Assembly: GCF_964656455.1 (NCBI RefSeq)
Contig: NC_135714.1
Location: 83,101,903-83,165,902 of the forward strand
Origin: Halichoerus grypus
Lineage: Eukaryota > Chordata > Mammalia > Carnivora > Phocidae
Direction of reading: 5' to 3'
DNA length: 64,000 nt
Part shown: positions 12,411 to 24,996 of the stretch, piece by piece
Layout: every line of letters starts with the position of its first letter
How positions within the stretch are numbered: the first letter of the stretch is position 1
The notes under the pieces: generated by a model
The model's input: the letters and a program-made list of their open reading frames with translations, nothing else
Database searches by the model: none
Told to the model about the DNA's origin: nothing
Translations under genes and position numbers: made by a program

Positions 12411-13564
12411 TTTTAGCCCTCCAGGATTGCTCAGTCTTGGAACATACTCAGCTCTTCCTTCCCTCCCCCTTCTTTAAGGTATGGGCATTGTGGTTTTCAT
12501 CTTTGCATACCTAGTTACTTTCACACAATTAGCTCCTGACCCATGAGACACCATGAGACAAAAATGGGAAAACACAAGTGCTTGCTTTATCCTCTAGCGC
12601 TAATTAAAAACATAAGTGGAAAACTATAGGTATGTAAATGATAAGAAAGAGAATGAAAACTGTCCTCTTAAAATACAGTTATTTATTTCTCAAACTGAAT
12701 AAATGAATCTGATACTTAAGAAAATGAAGAATGCTCAGAGGCCCTGGATACCAGAAAAGTGAAGAATTTGTGCTATAAACTTTTCATGTTCTACCTCAGA
12801 ATGAACTGTATGTTCATCATGTAGCTCATTACTTTTAACAGCTATACAGTTCCAGATTCCAGTCTTGCCTTTCTTTTGAATATTAAGGAAATGTTTGGTA
12901 CTCAAAAAAAATGCCTACGATCTTCTCTCTCTTTCAAAAGGCTGCATGTTATCTTTTCTTTCCCTTTCCTGGAAAGCGACAGCATAGCACAGGAGAATCA
13001 TTCAGGTCCGGATGGGGTAGGAGCAGGTGTTAGATTCTTTAACCAAATCAGCAGTCACTTCATGAGAGCTCATTCTCCTTAGTGTGAGAGGGATTTCCTC
13101 ATGTGTACAGGGAGGAAGTTAGAATATATGATCTCCGAGGCCACTTCTGACTCAAATTGTCCACAGTTTTATGCCAAGAAAAAAAAAATACTTCAATTGG
13201 GGATTGCGACCGCTCTCGCCAAAGAGCATTGGCTTGTAAGTATGTGGGTTCTTGATGCAGCCTTTATTTCACTTGTATTAGCACTTCTTCCCAATTCTCC
13301 CAGCAGAGGAGGAAGTGATGTGAATTTCATGTATCTTTCACCACTTTTATTACATGTTTCCTATTTCTGATGAAATATTTGAAATGAGTAGGGGAAGAAA
13401 AAATAAAGTGCAATTTGGGCATTTATTTCTGGATTCATTTTTCATATTTTATGCCCCTAATTAGAATGGATCAGTAAGAATAAGGCATATTTATTGAAAC
13501 TTGAATTTTACTGATAAAATAAGTGACATTTTGTGCCATGTCTCCGCCTGTGATAATGATTCAG

Positions 13565-13733
13565 GAATGGTTAAAGATGCCTTATTTGGGTAGTTCAGAC
13601 TTAAACTTAAAATGGTTAAAGATGCCTTATTTGGGTAGTTCAGACTTAAACTTAAAATGGTTAAAGATGCCTTATTTGGGTAGTTCAGACTTAAACTTAA
13701 AATGGTTAAAGATGCCTTATTTGGGTAGTTCAG
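13565..13733 (+). repeat. 45-bp perfect minisatellite, 3.7 copies
   Basis: Units start ATGGTTAAAGATGCC at 13567, 13612, 13657 and 13702; the last breaks off after TAGTTCAG. All copies read identically. Because 45 is a multiple of three, it creates spurious open frames on both strands with a 15-residue repeat, which should not be read as a gene. Confidence 0.97.
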
Positions 13734-15049
13734 CAATCCCCAGTTCAGTTACTAATTATTGAGTCAAACAGGAACATGCCACTTAGTACCTTCATCTACT
13801 TATTTAGGAAAAAACAAATAAGTTGGTTAACTTTAACAGCAGATATAGCAGCTGTTGTAGGGGAAAAAAATAAATATTTCTGAGTGCAGTTACTTAGCCA
13901 TGAACACAACCATACTTTTAGTTCCTGTTAATTCTCTATCTTATAAGCCATTATCAGTCCATATTGGCCCCATTCATTTTAACTTACGTTTAACTGTTGT
14001 TTAGAATATATCTTATTAATGACACTTTAATTTATAGTTTTTGCTTACTCAGTGGAAATAAATACTCCCTCCATTTTTTATTTCTCTCAATTTGCCTTTT
14101 ACATTCCCCTCTCCTCTTGTCACTGGGGTGGCTTTGACTGCCTTTTGCAGAGGATGTTTGTGTGTCCGTGTGAGCGCTGTCCGTAAGCGACCTCATTCAA
14201 GTGCAACCTTCTGCGTTTACTAGCTAGCTCTTTAGAGGCTTCGGATCTTCTTCAACCATAAAGAATGTTTTTAAACAATCCAGAAAACAAAGCACAAGCC
14301 AAATACAGTTAACAATATTCCTCCGTAGCTATTATTCATAACAAGACAATTAGAGAAAATTAGAGAATCTGCCTCTGGAATGAATCGCAAATCATCAATA
14401 ACCCTTTGGAAATTAGAAGACAGAAAAATCCTTGTGGCAAAATGTGTTTGTTGGCATGTTTTTAAAAAGTCATTATGCATTCTATGGGCCTCTTTACTAA
14501 TAATAGTTATAGTATCAACAATAAGATAAAGAAATAAAGTAAATATGTAATCTGGGAACTCTAAATTGTGTTTAGCATTCATGAACTATGCTTCTACAGT
14601 AAACAGCATCAAGACGCAGGAAATGAAGTAAAAGAAATCTTTGACAAGGAAAATTCAACTTCTAAGAATCCTGCCTCTCCCACCCACCCCCCATCAGCCA
14701 TTTAGCCATCAACCTTATTACCTTAAGTATCAGCACACAAACAAAAATAGTACATCAATTTTGCTCAAGTCCCACACAACAAATCCAGTGGATATTTTTC
14801 TTGTTCAATTTAACTTGACTGTCAGCAGCAACTGACACCATTGACCAAACTCACTTTTCTGATTTTTTTTTTCCCCTTAGCTTTCAAGAAGCCCTATCTT
14901 TCTGGTTTTCCTTCTACTGCCTTCGCCTTTTCTTCTTAATACCCTTTGTAATCTCTTCTTTCTGTGATCTAGAAAATAAAGTTTCAATTTCAGTGTTTTG
15001 ATTCTTAGACTCTCTTCCTTTCTTGATAAATATTCACTTGGCAGGTTAG

Positions 15050-15955
15050 CTCATTAACTTACAAAATACAATCCAAATGTGGTTTTCCTTTAAGGCCCAG
15101 TCTTTCTACCTCAGGATAGGCATCATCATCCAGTTTAAACACCAGAAACGTAAGAGTCTCCTTAATACCTTCTGTTGTCTCACCCGACAAATTCAATCCG
15201 TATCACTTTTACTCACTGCATATTGCTCACTTCTCTCCACATCCCTCCAGTTCTAACACCTCAGTCCTCTGCCTTTCCTCGTGCCTAAACTACAATGGGC
15301 TCCTAACTGGTCCCCCACCATGTGTTCTTGCACCTGACCTACTTATCTCAAGTCCATAGTCTGAGGGGTTCTTTTAAAAAGAAAGATCTCAGCAGGCGAT
15401 GCTCCTACTCAAACCCTTCAGTAGATTCCAAAGGTTGTATGGATTGAAAAAAGAAAATCTTTAACATGAACAATATGGCCCTATAGACGCTGTCCCTTCT
15501 CTTCCACTCCAGCTTAATCTCACTCTCATTTCTCTCTCTCTGCACTCCAGACACACTAGCCAGTTTCTAGTTCCTGGACTTTTGGTTCCTAATCTCCTAC
15601 CACAGGGCCTTTATAGATGCTCCTCTTTCTAACTGAAACTTTTTCCCAATCTCCTTTCCCCTCACTGACTTCCCTAGTTAATTCTAATTCATCCTCCAAA
15701 TTTTAATTCCAGCTTCTCTTCCTCAGTGAAGCCTCCCTTGACCTTGTACATCTCCCTATGTATCTCTTTGTAGTGCTGATCACATTCTAATCTGACATCT
15801 GTGTGTGTAATATTTGTCAATATCTGCTTCTCATTAAACTCCAAGATCATTTAGGGCAGAGATACTGTCCATTTGGTTCCCTTTTTCATCTCCAGAGCCA
15901 AGTACACTGCCAGACACACAGCTCCTGAATACCTATTTTGTTGGGTGAAAGAATG
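15050..15955 (+). repeat. L2 LINE remnant
   Basis: Long diverged but recognisable sense L2 3' region: 'CTCAGTCCTCTGCC', 'CCACAGGGCCTTTATAGATG', 'TCCTCAGTGAAGCCTCCCTT', 'CAGAGCCAAGTACACTGCCA' and a terminal 'TTTTGTTGGGTGAAAGAATG'. No coding capacity. Confidence 0.7.
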
Positions 15956-16734
15956 AGAGGGTGAAAGCATTTTATACATTAAGTTACCCACCCAAACTGA
16001 AGTGACCCAGCTATCAGAGCCCCTTATTCCAACAGCCACCAGCTTCCCCGTAGTATAGGCACAACCCTTTTTCAGAGCTCAGGTTATTGGACTGTTGGCT
16101 GAAGGAGTGCTGTTTCTGACTGAAGTAGAGAGAGCAGGGCAAAGAAGGGAAAGACGAAGGAAAAACCAAGTGAGTATAAAACAATGAGACCAATTCTAAC
16201 AGCCTACCTTGGGAACTAGTCCCTAAAACAACTCAAAAAATAATTTCAAAAATTTAGGAAATCATGGCATCATTTAGAGAAGTCTTTTTTGAAAGACATT
16301 TCTCTGGATATGTTAGTGCAATTTTTGTTTTAAAATTTATCTTATTACATATTTAACAGTAAGTTGTTACAAAATAACTGCTAAAGGGAGGTAAGGGTGA
16401 AAAGAGTCATGGTTCTTATGACTGCTCTTTCTAATGCCTGCATTAGGAAAACTGGTCTTTTGTTTGTTTTCATCATTAATGTCATTAAATATGTCTATTA
16501 ATGAGTCTGTTCAGGTTTGGTCAAATTAAAGCTTTGAGGCTTTTTGACATTATGTAAACGGGGGTTATTATTGAAAAATTCAGCATCATCAAGCTTCAAT
16601 CGACTTCTAGGAAAGTTTTTTTTTTTTTAAACTTTATTAGATTGCCTTTACTAAATTATGATGTTTATGCATGACTGATGGAGATGGCAGAAGCTTCTAT
16701 TTGTTCCCCAGAATTTCTTTTTCCTTTCTTATAT

Positions 16735-17140
16735 AATAATATAACGTTTATCTGGGCACATGCTTGCCCAGGTAAATACTGCACTTCCTGACTCCCTTGA
16801 AGCCAGGTGTAGCCATCTAAGTACATAACCAATGGCTGGCAGCATGGCCGTAGAAGGGATATGTGCACATTTCTGATCATGTCCTTCAAAGAAGGATGGA
16901 GTCTCTCCTTCACTGACTTTTTTCTCTAACTGGTTGCAGTAAAAACAAGGGAGTGAGGGATGAACCATCTAGGACCATGAGGAGGAAGGACAGCAGTGAA
17001 CCAAATAGAGCCTGGATCCCTTCATCAGATTGCCTAATTCTAGGCTTTCATGTTGAAGAGAAACAGGCTTCCATCTTGTTTAAGCCACTGGCATTTTGGG
17101 TCTCAGTACCACGATAGCAAAACCTACATTCTAATTGATT
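16735..17140. repeat. Old interspersed repeat, family not named
   Basis: 'CTTCCTGACTCCCTTGAAGC', 'GATGGAGTCTCTCCTTC', 'CTTCCATCTTGTTTAAGCCA' and 'CATTTTGGGTCTCAGTACC' recall a widespread old mammalian repeat, possibly LTR-derived. I cannot assign a name. Confidence 0.35.
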
Positions 17141-17324
17141 TATAAGATACGTGCCATTTAATTTAAAATTTTAGAAAGAAAAAACAAACTATTTTCTTCA
17201 GTTGCTACAAAAGCCAGTTTGGGGAGCAGTCTCCTCATTAGAAACTGGTGTGCCATTCTAAATCACAGTGATTACATTTCATGAGTAGTTATGAGAGCTC
17301 ACAATATGGTATTTAGAGAAAAGG

Positions 17325-17475
17325 GAATTAATATGTACTGGACATTTTGCACATTTACTCATTTAAACTCTTAAATAATTTTGTCAGTTAAGTATTATTA
17401 AGGTCCATAGCTAATGAGTCCTGGAGCAGGAATTTCAACACAGGTTTCTCAGATCTCAAAACATTTTTTCTTATT
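17325..17475 (+). repeat. MIR SINE
   Basis: 'CATTTACTCATTTAAACTCT', 'AAGTATTATTAAGGTCC' and 'GAGCAGGAATTTCAACACAG' follow the MIR core order. Confidence 0.55.
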
Positions 17476-18412
17476 ATAATATCATTTTCATGTTATGTAA
17501 AGAGATGCCACAAGTCTGAATACTGAACCAATAATAAATATAACATATTTGAAAGGAGTGTTAAACTGCATTGTTTTATATTTTCGTATTTACTTTTGCA
17601 TTTGTAGTCAGATATAGGTTGAAATTCTAAGAACTGAGTCACTCAAAACTTAGAAAAATTAATTTGACAAAGAAAAATATCTCCTTTATCTTACCCCATC
17701 CACTTACTTAGATCATTCCTTTAACTGCTTATAGTTAAATACTCATAAAGTTAAAAAAAAAGAAAAGGCTTTGTGTAACCCCGGCAAGTATTTGCTTTGC
17801 TCCTTTACCTGTCATTTTCTCTACAAGCTGCAGTAGGAAATTTTGTTTAAGAGATGTTATGTAAGCTATCAAATTCCCCTTTATATGGCTATTTTGGCTC
17901 ACTTTCATGGCACACATTATGAACAACGGAACAGACGAAGTGACCTTTCTTTTCCTAGTTAAACTTAAACAAGCATAATAATTTGTTATAATAAAAAGAA
18001 CATGTTTTCAGCTCAACCGTTGACTTTCCTTTTAGATATCTGAAGGTAAAGAGTAAAATGGAATCATTTAATGGGCTTTGTCTCCTATAACATTTTACAA
18101 CCCTCCTATGGTTATTTCACTCAAGTTGTTTCTCTTGCTCATCGAGGTACTTTAAAACTATTACTGTCTTTCTCTACCAGATCTGTAACATTACTTTAAT
18201 ATTCTGTGGCCAGCCTTACAGATTTCATCACCCACTGTCAATGCTTAAAACCCCTCTTCTTTGCCCGCCTCTGCTGTGAAAGCTGGGCAAGCCAGATTCT
18301 CACATTTTTAACCACCCATGCAGCTAGAGTTTTCACGTAAGAGTTTTAGGCAATGAGACACAAGGGGACATCTTTGGAGCTTTTGCTTTTGTGGTTAAAA
18401 AAAGAATAGATG

Positions 18413-18496
18413 TTATATGAAAACAATGAATCGTGGATCACTACATCAAAAACTAATAATGTATTGTATGGTGACTAACATAACATAATTAAAAAT
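18413..18496 (+). mobile_element. Very short L1 3' end insertion
   Basis: Only the last 80 or so bases of a carnivore L1 3' UTR in sense: GAAAACAATGAATCGTGGAT through GTATGGTGACTAACATAACA and an A-rich tail. The flanks repeat AAAAAAAGAATAGATGT (about 18397-18412) and AAAAAAAGGAATAGATGT (about 18497-18514), differing by one base. Confidence 0.75.
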
Positions 18497-18739
18497 AAAA
18501 AAAGGAATAGATGTGACTAACAGTAGACCACTTTACAATCCCCCTTCCATGTATGCCTCTTTCCTTTCACTTTCTGGCTAAACATATGATGTTTGGAATT
18601 TCAGTGTCCATAACGAAACCATGGGACCATAATTTATTCTTTATTCCAACACTGTGTCAGATTTTATTCTTTTCTCCATGGCTAGAATGTAGTATTAAGT
18701 ACAGTGTGTTTAGAACGTAAAGGCGTAAGTTAAAATTCT

Positions 18740-18925
18740 TGATGTCGCGCTTACTAGCTCTGCAGTTTCAGGTATTACTAAGTTTTTTGTACCATAGTTA
18801 TCACATCTATTAAAAAAGGCATTTAAAAAGTCTACCATGCAGGAATGTTATAAAAATTAGAGACAAATTATGTAAAGCCTAGCATATTCTAGGTGCCCAG
18901 CATTTAGTTAATATTACTACCTCAA
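18740..18925 (-). repeat. MIR SINE fragment
   Basis: 'GCTCTGCAGTTTCAGGTATT ... AAAAATTAGAGACAAATTAT ... TAAAGCCTAGCATATTCTAG' fits a reverse-oriented diverged MIR. Confidence 0.4.
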
Positions 18926-19294
18926 CTCTTTTGAGTCTGTTTCACTGTATAGACTTGTATTACACGTGCAACATATAGCCTTTTGTACCAGTCCAAACAT
19001 CTGAAGTATCTCCTCACTGCTTCTATTATATGATATTGTTCTAAAATCCTGTTAAGGACAGTCTCTCAATGCAGTCATGCCCAAGCAGTGTTGATGCCCC
19101 TTATTCAAGAAAGGGGCACATCAAACTTTTTAAAGGGGTGCTGCTATGTAAATAGATACTCATCTCAGGGAATTCAGCTTTGTGTAATGAATATTTCCTG
19201 ATTTGTTTTTATTTATTTTTCTGGTTCATTTTTTTCCTGGTTTGTTTGTATTTATTTAAACTTTTATTTATTAGAAATTACAGATGCAAATGTA

Positions 19295-20780
19295 TTTGTA
19301 AAAAATAAAAGAGATTATGTGTTTGGTTTTGGTTTGTGTTTGGTTTGTGTTTTTCAAGGAATTGTCCATTTCATCTAACTGGTCAAAATTATGTGTGTGG
19401 ACTTGTTCATTGTACTACCTTATTATCCTTTTGATGTTTGCAGGGTCTGTAGTGATATCTCATGTTTCATTCATGACATTTGTCATTTGTATCTTCTCTC
19501 TTTTTTCTTCAGTCTTGCTAGAGGTTTGTCAGCTTTACTAATCTTTTAGAAGAATTATCTCTTTGTTATATTGACTTTTTTCTATTTTATGTTTTCTATT
19601 TCATTGATTTCTGCATTATAGTTATAATTTTCTTCTTTCTGCTTGCTTTCAGTTCTAATTTTTTTGTTGTTGTTGTTAGGTTCTTGAAGTGGGAGCCCAT
19701 TGTATTTACCTATATTTTTTACTTGCTATGTTCTTTCTTCCTTCTTCATGTTCCAGGATTCTTTCTTTTATCATATTCTTACTGTTTAAAGAACTTCTTT
19801 TATCCATTATTGTAGGGTACATCTGCTGGCAACAGATTTTCTCTTTTCCTTCATTTGAGAATGTCATGATTTCCACTTCATTCCTAAGAAATGCTTGTGC
19901 TGGGCGTAAGATTCTTGGTTAATAGTTCTCTCCTTTTAATTTTTGACAAATAGTGTGCCACTTCTTTCTGCTACTACTACTGTTTCTAATTGTTTTTATC
20001 CTATAGGGTAAGGTATTGTTTTCTCGTTCAAATTTTTTTCTTTGTCTTTAATGTTCAGAAGTATAACTATGATGTTTCTTGGAATGGAATTCTTTGGCTT
20101 TATCCTGTTTATGGTTTGCTCAGTTTCTTCAGTCTGTACATTTATCTCTTGCTAAATCCAGGAAGTTATCAGCCATTATCTCTTTGTGTATTTTTTCATG
20201 CCCATCCTCTTTCTTCTCTCCTCCTGGGATTCTGATCACAGGAATGTTAAATCTTTTGTTATAATCTCACAGGTCCCTGACACTGTTTATTTTTTTTTTT
20301 AGTCTTCTTTGTCTCTGTTGTTGAGATTGAGTATCTTTCATTGTTCTATCTCCAAGTTCACTGATTCTTTCCTTTGCCCCTTGCATTATGCTGTTGAGCC
20401 CATCCACAGGAGGTTTTATTTTGATTATTGTATTTTTCAGTTCTAAAAATCCCAATTGATTCTTTTTTATACTTTCTATTTCTCTGCCGAAACTTTGTAT
20501 TTCCTTGCTGAAGCTTTTTTAAAAAAAAATTATTTCAAGAATTATTGTATTTGCTTGTTGAAGCATTTTATCATGACTGTCTTAATATCTTTTCAGGTAA
20601 TTCTAAAATCTTTGTCCTCTAGGTATTGACATTTATTGATTGTCTCTTTTTATTGTTAGAGATCTTCCTGGTTCTTGGTATAACCATTGATTTTCTATTA
20701 AAATGTGGACATTTTAGTTGTATTTAAGTAGAAGAAAAGGAGAAAGTACAACTACTCCATCTTCTCAGAAGTGGAATTCC
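19295..20780 (-). mobile_element. Old L1 (L1M-type), antisense
   Basis: The + strand reads as reverse complement of L1 ORF2: 'TTCAAGGAATTGTCCATTTC', 'CCTTATTATCCTTTTGATGT', 'GTCTTGCTAGAGGTTTGTCA'. Further right it continues toward the ORF2/ORF1 part. It is much more diverged than the L1s at 29-39 kb, and no long frame survives. Confidence 0.65.
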
Positions 20781-20873
20781 ATAATTCTAAATATCTTTTA
20801 AAGCAGATATTTTATATATTTTTCTCTTTTAGGAAGAAATACTTCCTATAATAAAGTTGTTTATCGGGAATAA

Positions 20874-20901
20874 CTATATATATATACACACATATATATG
20901 T
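20874..20901 (+). repeat. (TA/CA)n simple repeat
   Basis: CTATATATATATACACACAT followed by ATATATGTAT. Confidence 0.85.
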
Positions 20902-22279
20902 ATCCTCAGATTCAGATAGAGTCGTGATTTATAAATATGTATGTGAATAATTTTTTTAAAAGTACATTAATTAATCCCACATTTCCTCACATGACACTGA
21001 AAGACTTCTGGAAAAAGTTATATATTTATTTCATATGTACAAAGTTATTATTTTGTAGTATCTTTCTGTCATAGCTTAGTTTTTTCTGAATTCTTTTTCT
21101 AATATTCTTGATAGGTATAGATCTAAGTAAAAATGCATATGTATATATGTTTATATTATTTATATATACATAATTTTTCTTATAAACAAATACCAGTGTC
21201 AACATAATTTTATCATTTCATTCTACTCTAATTTTCACATGCTCCTTAATAACTAAAAACTTAGGATGGTTGTAAGTGTTGCTGAATAAATGTTAAGATA
21301 CTCTATTTTAATCTCTTTATTTGAACAACCATTGTATCAATCTCATTAAGTATGTTTTAGGTTGCACAATTTATTTTAAGGAGAGGAAAATTTATGGCAT
21401 TTTTGAATTTCAGTGTCAGTGTTTAGAAAGGATGTCTGTTTGTGTCCTTGAAATTTAAAAATAAGCATAACTGTTCATATCAGATTTTTCTAGTTAGGAT
21501 TATCTTCTGGGGAGAGATCCTTTGGGGATTATTTTTAATAGCCATTTCTGTGATTTTTCACATGTTTGTTTTGTGTCCTATACCATTTTTTTTGTAGGCA
21601 TAATAATAGTAATATAATTGTGAAATGGAAAATAGACGTGATTCAACTAGTTATGGTAGACTGGAATATTAAAAGGTATCTTTATTCTTTCCTAATTAAA
21701 TAATTGTCCACATGGTGAAGGTTTTTTTCTTCTTCTGATTTTAAAGACACTGCTACTGCATTTTTTAAATTCAGTGTTATAAGCGGTAGCATTTCTCACA
21801 TTAAAGTGTCACAGTGCCCCAGGGGAAGAAATGGTACTTCTCAGATTCTTACTGGGAACTCTTCCTGTTTTGAGTTCTCATCTGTGTCTCAGAATCTCAG
21901 AACTGGAAGGAATCTCAGTGGTCTTATGCCTAGCTTATACGTGAGTGTGCTGATTCAATGACACACCAATCTGTCCATATTAAATCTTGTATACTTTGGG
22001 GAAGAAATACTAAGTCTATCTCCTCATACAGATATCATTAACTAGATAATAACCTATGCAGAACTCTCGTGGCCAATGGCACAATTTTTAAAAAAAATTT
22101 ATAAACTAATGTTATGATTTCAATATTCTCATGGTCTCTTTCATTAGTTCGTATAGCTGAGACATGTTCTTTTTTAGCTTTAGTATACAGAAAGTGTAAA
22201 TATATTGCCAGTAATGTAAATAAGCCTAATTTAATCCACATAATAAACATTTCCATGTTAATTATTATAGGCCTTAAAC

Positions 22280-22680
22280 AACTCCTTGTTTCTCACAGGA
22301 TGAATTACAAACTTTTTATTATATATATAAAACACTTTTTGAAACGCCCACTTCCTTCTCTCTCATTCTTCTGCAGTTTTATGGAAATTCCTAAAATCCT
22401 TAACCAGATCATGCTTTTTGATATCTCCATGACTATATGCAATTTGTTCCTTTAGTCCAGAATGCTCTTTATATGCATGGCAATCTCAGTTTAGCTCATC
22501 TCCCCTATTCAGCCTTTTCTGACCATTTCATCCTGTGTGGAATTGAGCTATCTCCCTTTTGCCTGCACTGTACTTGACCCATGAAGATTTTCTATCATAG
22601 TACCTAGAACTCAATTCATTGCCCATATGTAATTAGATGACCATGAATTTCTTGAAGGCAGAACTTATTGTTGACTCTCC
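22280..22680 (+). repeat. L2 LINE remnant
   Basis: 'TCCAGAATGCTCTTTATATG', 'GCCTTTTCTGACCATTTCAT' and 'TTTCTTGAAGGCAGAACTTA' follow the order of the L2 3' end. Heavily diverged. Confidence 0.5.
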
Positions 22681-23547
22681 TCCCTTTAAAAAAAAAAAAT
22701 GCTCCAGAGCTAATGGCCTCACATAGTCCATAGCCATAGCATGAAGAAGATTAACGTTGTTTTTGCTTAGCACTCTATAGCTATAAGTTGAGAAGACTTT
22801 CATCATCTCTCCGCACTTTTAAGGAGGACTTTTAAAAATCCAGAGAAGCCTGAACCACTTTATTATTTAAGGCATGCAGATTTATTGAAAGAAATAGAGT
22901 AACAAAAATGTCTTTTTTTTTCAATCCAGGCATTTAATTTCTGTGGCTGTATATCGGTAAGAAGTCTAATTTTATTTGGAAATCATACAAAAATCTTAAT
23001 TAGGAACTTTTGTTCCACAAACCTCTCTCTACTTGATGGCTTTGTTGATTGGCCCACCTCCTCAGATACAGTTATCTATGTCTCAAGTCAAATTGGTCAC
23101 AGTCAGTAGCTCACAAAATACAATTTTAAAAGAATGGTAGGTCTGTAATGGGTTTGCCCCCGGTAGTATGAGTCTACATGGCTCATCCGAAAATGCTCAG
23201 TCTAGGGAAATAGAGTAGACATATAGTTATTCTATAGCTGGGGGCAGGGGGAGACCAAGATGAATATTCTCCCTCATTTTAACACAGGAATGAAATAATC
23301 AATTCAAAACTGTACCATTTCTGATCTTTAAGTTGAAAAACCAGACTCATCATTTTATTACCTCATTTATTAAAATGTAACATGTATTTTAACAGAATTT
23401 ATTTTTGAAACAAATTCTAGTGTTATCATTGATCTGCTGTAATGCTTTGTTAAAATTAGTAAATATTTAAATAAAGTTATTCACCCAGACACAAAAGCTT
23501 TTATTTATTGCATCTATTTTTCCGTTGTTTTAATAACTGACTTTTAG

Positions 23548-23708
23548 GGGCACCTGGGTGACTCAGTTGGTTAAGCATCTGTCTTCAGCTCAGGTCATGA
23601 TCCCAGGGTCCTGCTCAGTGGGGAGTCTGCTTCTCCCGCTCTCTCTGCTCCTCCCTCAGCTCATGCTCTCTCTCTCACTCTCTCAAATAAATAAATAATT
23701 AAAAAAAA
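23548..23708 (+). mobile_element. Carnivore SINEC, sense, internally deleted
   Basis: Head GGGGCACCTGGGTGACTCAG, middle GGTCATGATCCCAGGGTCCT joined straight to GCTCAGTGGGGAGTCTGCTT, then a CT-rich body and AAATAAATAAATAATT. About 25-30 bp present in other copies is missing. Flanks ATAACTGACTTTTAG (23533-23547) and ATAACTGAGTTTTAG (23709-23723) are a 15-bp target duplication with one mismatch. It ends about 175 bp before exon B. Confidence 0.9.
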
Positions 23709-23883
23709 ATAACTGAGTTTTAGTCAAGCCCCTAATGTTTTGTACTTTTCAAAAGAGGTGTCAGTCTTATTAGAAATATTAACCAATATTTACTCCAGCT
23801 AATAATTTTTATTATGTTGCACTAAGATGAGTTTCCATGTAAATAATTGAACTAAGAAAAGTTTCCTTTTCATTTGAAAACAG

Positions 23884-23989
23884 AAAGACATTGATGAACT
23901 TGATGATATTCTTACATCCATATTCAAACATGAGATACCATATTATGAGTTTCGATCATTCCAACCTGAAATCGATCCTCAAAAAGAAC
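23884..23989 (+). CDS. BANK1: BANK1 internal coding exon B (DBB to ankyrin linker)
   Basis: 106-nt internal exon: 35 codons plus one base, so phase 0 in and phase 1 out. It begins KDIDELDDILTSIFKHEIPY and ends EIDPQKE plus the C of a split codon. This is colinear with human BANK1 residues 302-336; the IFKHEIPYYEF block is the recognisable part. The donor is AAC|GTGAGT. The acceptor is AAAACAG after a pyrimidine run that purines interrupt, so it looks weak. A sense SINE ends about 175 bp upstream. The exon length is not a multiple of three, so skipping it alone would shift the frame. Probably exon 6. Confidence 0.93.
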
Positions 23990-24483
23990 GTGAGTATTTT
24001 CCAACTGCATCAATTATTCACACTGTGTAACTATTCAATAAATATTATAGCCAAGAATAGAGCTGGCTGCATTGCTGATTAAATGTTTTAGACAATTCTC
24101 ATCCCCTGGCAAGAGAGCACATTTGTAACAAACTTCTAAAGGTCCATTTGGTAAATTGTTTTATCTTAAGCCCTAAAAATGTGCCTAACTTTTAAAATCA
24201 GCAAACCTGCTTCCTGATTTCTATTCTAAGGAAATTTTTGGACAATTGGTAATAGAGATTGTTGATCATAGCTTTATTTATAATTACCGAAAGTAGAAAT
24301 AACATAATCTTCCAAGCCTAGGTAATTGATTAAATAAATTTTGGCACATCCGTTAATGCAACCATCATAAACAAATTTTATTATGAATTGATTTGTTGGC
24401 TGGAGTGATGCTTTGATGTATGCTTAAATGAATAAAAGCAGAGTACATAGTAGTAGATCGAGTGTGATCTTCTGCTTAAAGCA

Positions 24484-24665
24484 GTAATGGGTTTAATAGT
24501 ATATATGTATATATATGTATACACATATTATATATGTAAAATAGTATATATAGCTTATATATATAAATATATATGTATTTATTTGTGTGTGTATATATAT
24601 ATATATATATATGGTCTGGACAGACTCATATATATGTATATATATATATGGTCTGGACAGACATG
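24484..24665 (+). repeat. AT-rich satellite-like tract with a 15-bp duplicated insert
   Basis: Long runs of TATATATG/TATACACA-type units. ATGGTCTGGACAGAC occurs twice inside them, at 24611-24625 and 24648-24662, 37 bp apart. Open frames over this tract are low-complexity Tyr/Ile strings and not genes. Confidence 0.9.
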
Positions 24666-24748
24666 TACCTGTTAACAATAGTTATGTAATTTCAGGTATT
24701 ACATCTTTTTTTCATTTTACTTAATCTGTGTTTTCTACAATGACTGTG

Positions 24749-24954
24749 GGGTTTTTTTGTTTTTATTTTTTTGTTTTTTTTTAAGATTTTATTTATTTTT
24801 GAGAGAGAGATTGAGAGAGAATACGAGCTGGGGCAGGGGCAGAGGGGCAGACTCCTTGCTGAGCAGGGAGCCCCATGCAGGACTCAATTCCAGGACCCCG
24901 GGATCATGACCTGAGCCGAAGGCAGATGCTTAACGATTGAGCCACCCAGGCGCC
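24749..24954 (-). mobile_element. Carnivore SINEC, antisense
   Basis: T-rich start, AAGATTTTATTTATTTTTGA, purine-rich body, GGGATCATGACCTGAGCC and GCCACCCAGGCGCC. Perfect 14-bp target duplication CTACAATGACTGTG at 24735-24748 and 24955-24968. Head-to-head with the next SINE. Confidence 0.95.
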
Positions 24955-24996
24955 CTACAATGACTGTGTTATTTGTGTCATAAAAAGAAATATATA

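Larger units (their letters stand above)
8195..23883 (+). other. BANK1: BANK1 intron between exons A and B (15.7 kb)
   Basis: Bounded by the GTAAGT donor of exon A and the ACAG acceptor of exon B; phase 0. Repeats inside are listed separately. I recognise nothing in 8195-10815, 11070-11990, 12410-13560, 13735-15050, 15960-16730, 17480-18395, 18510-19290, 20910-22280 and 22690-23530, apart from weak MIR/L2-like scraps and short A/T runs. Confidence 0.85.

Noticed and set aside
13491..13762. Open frames on both strands with a 15-residue repeat
   Set aside because: Produced by the 45-bp minisatellite, which stays open in any stop-free frame. There is no start context, splice sites or homologue.
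24487..24678. Tyr/Ile-rich open frames on both strands
   Set aside because: Low-complexity translation of an AT microsatellite.
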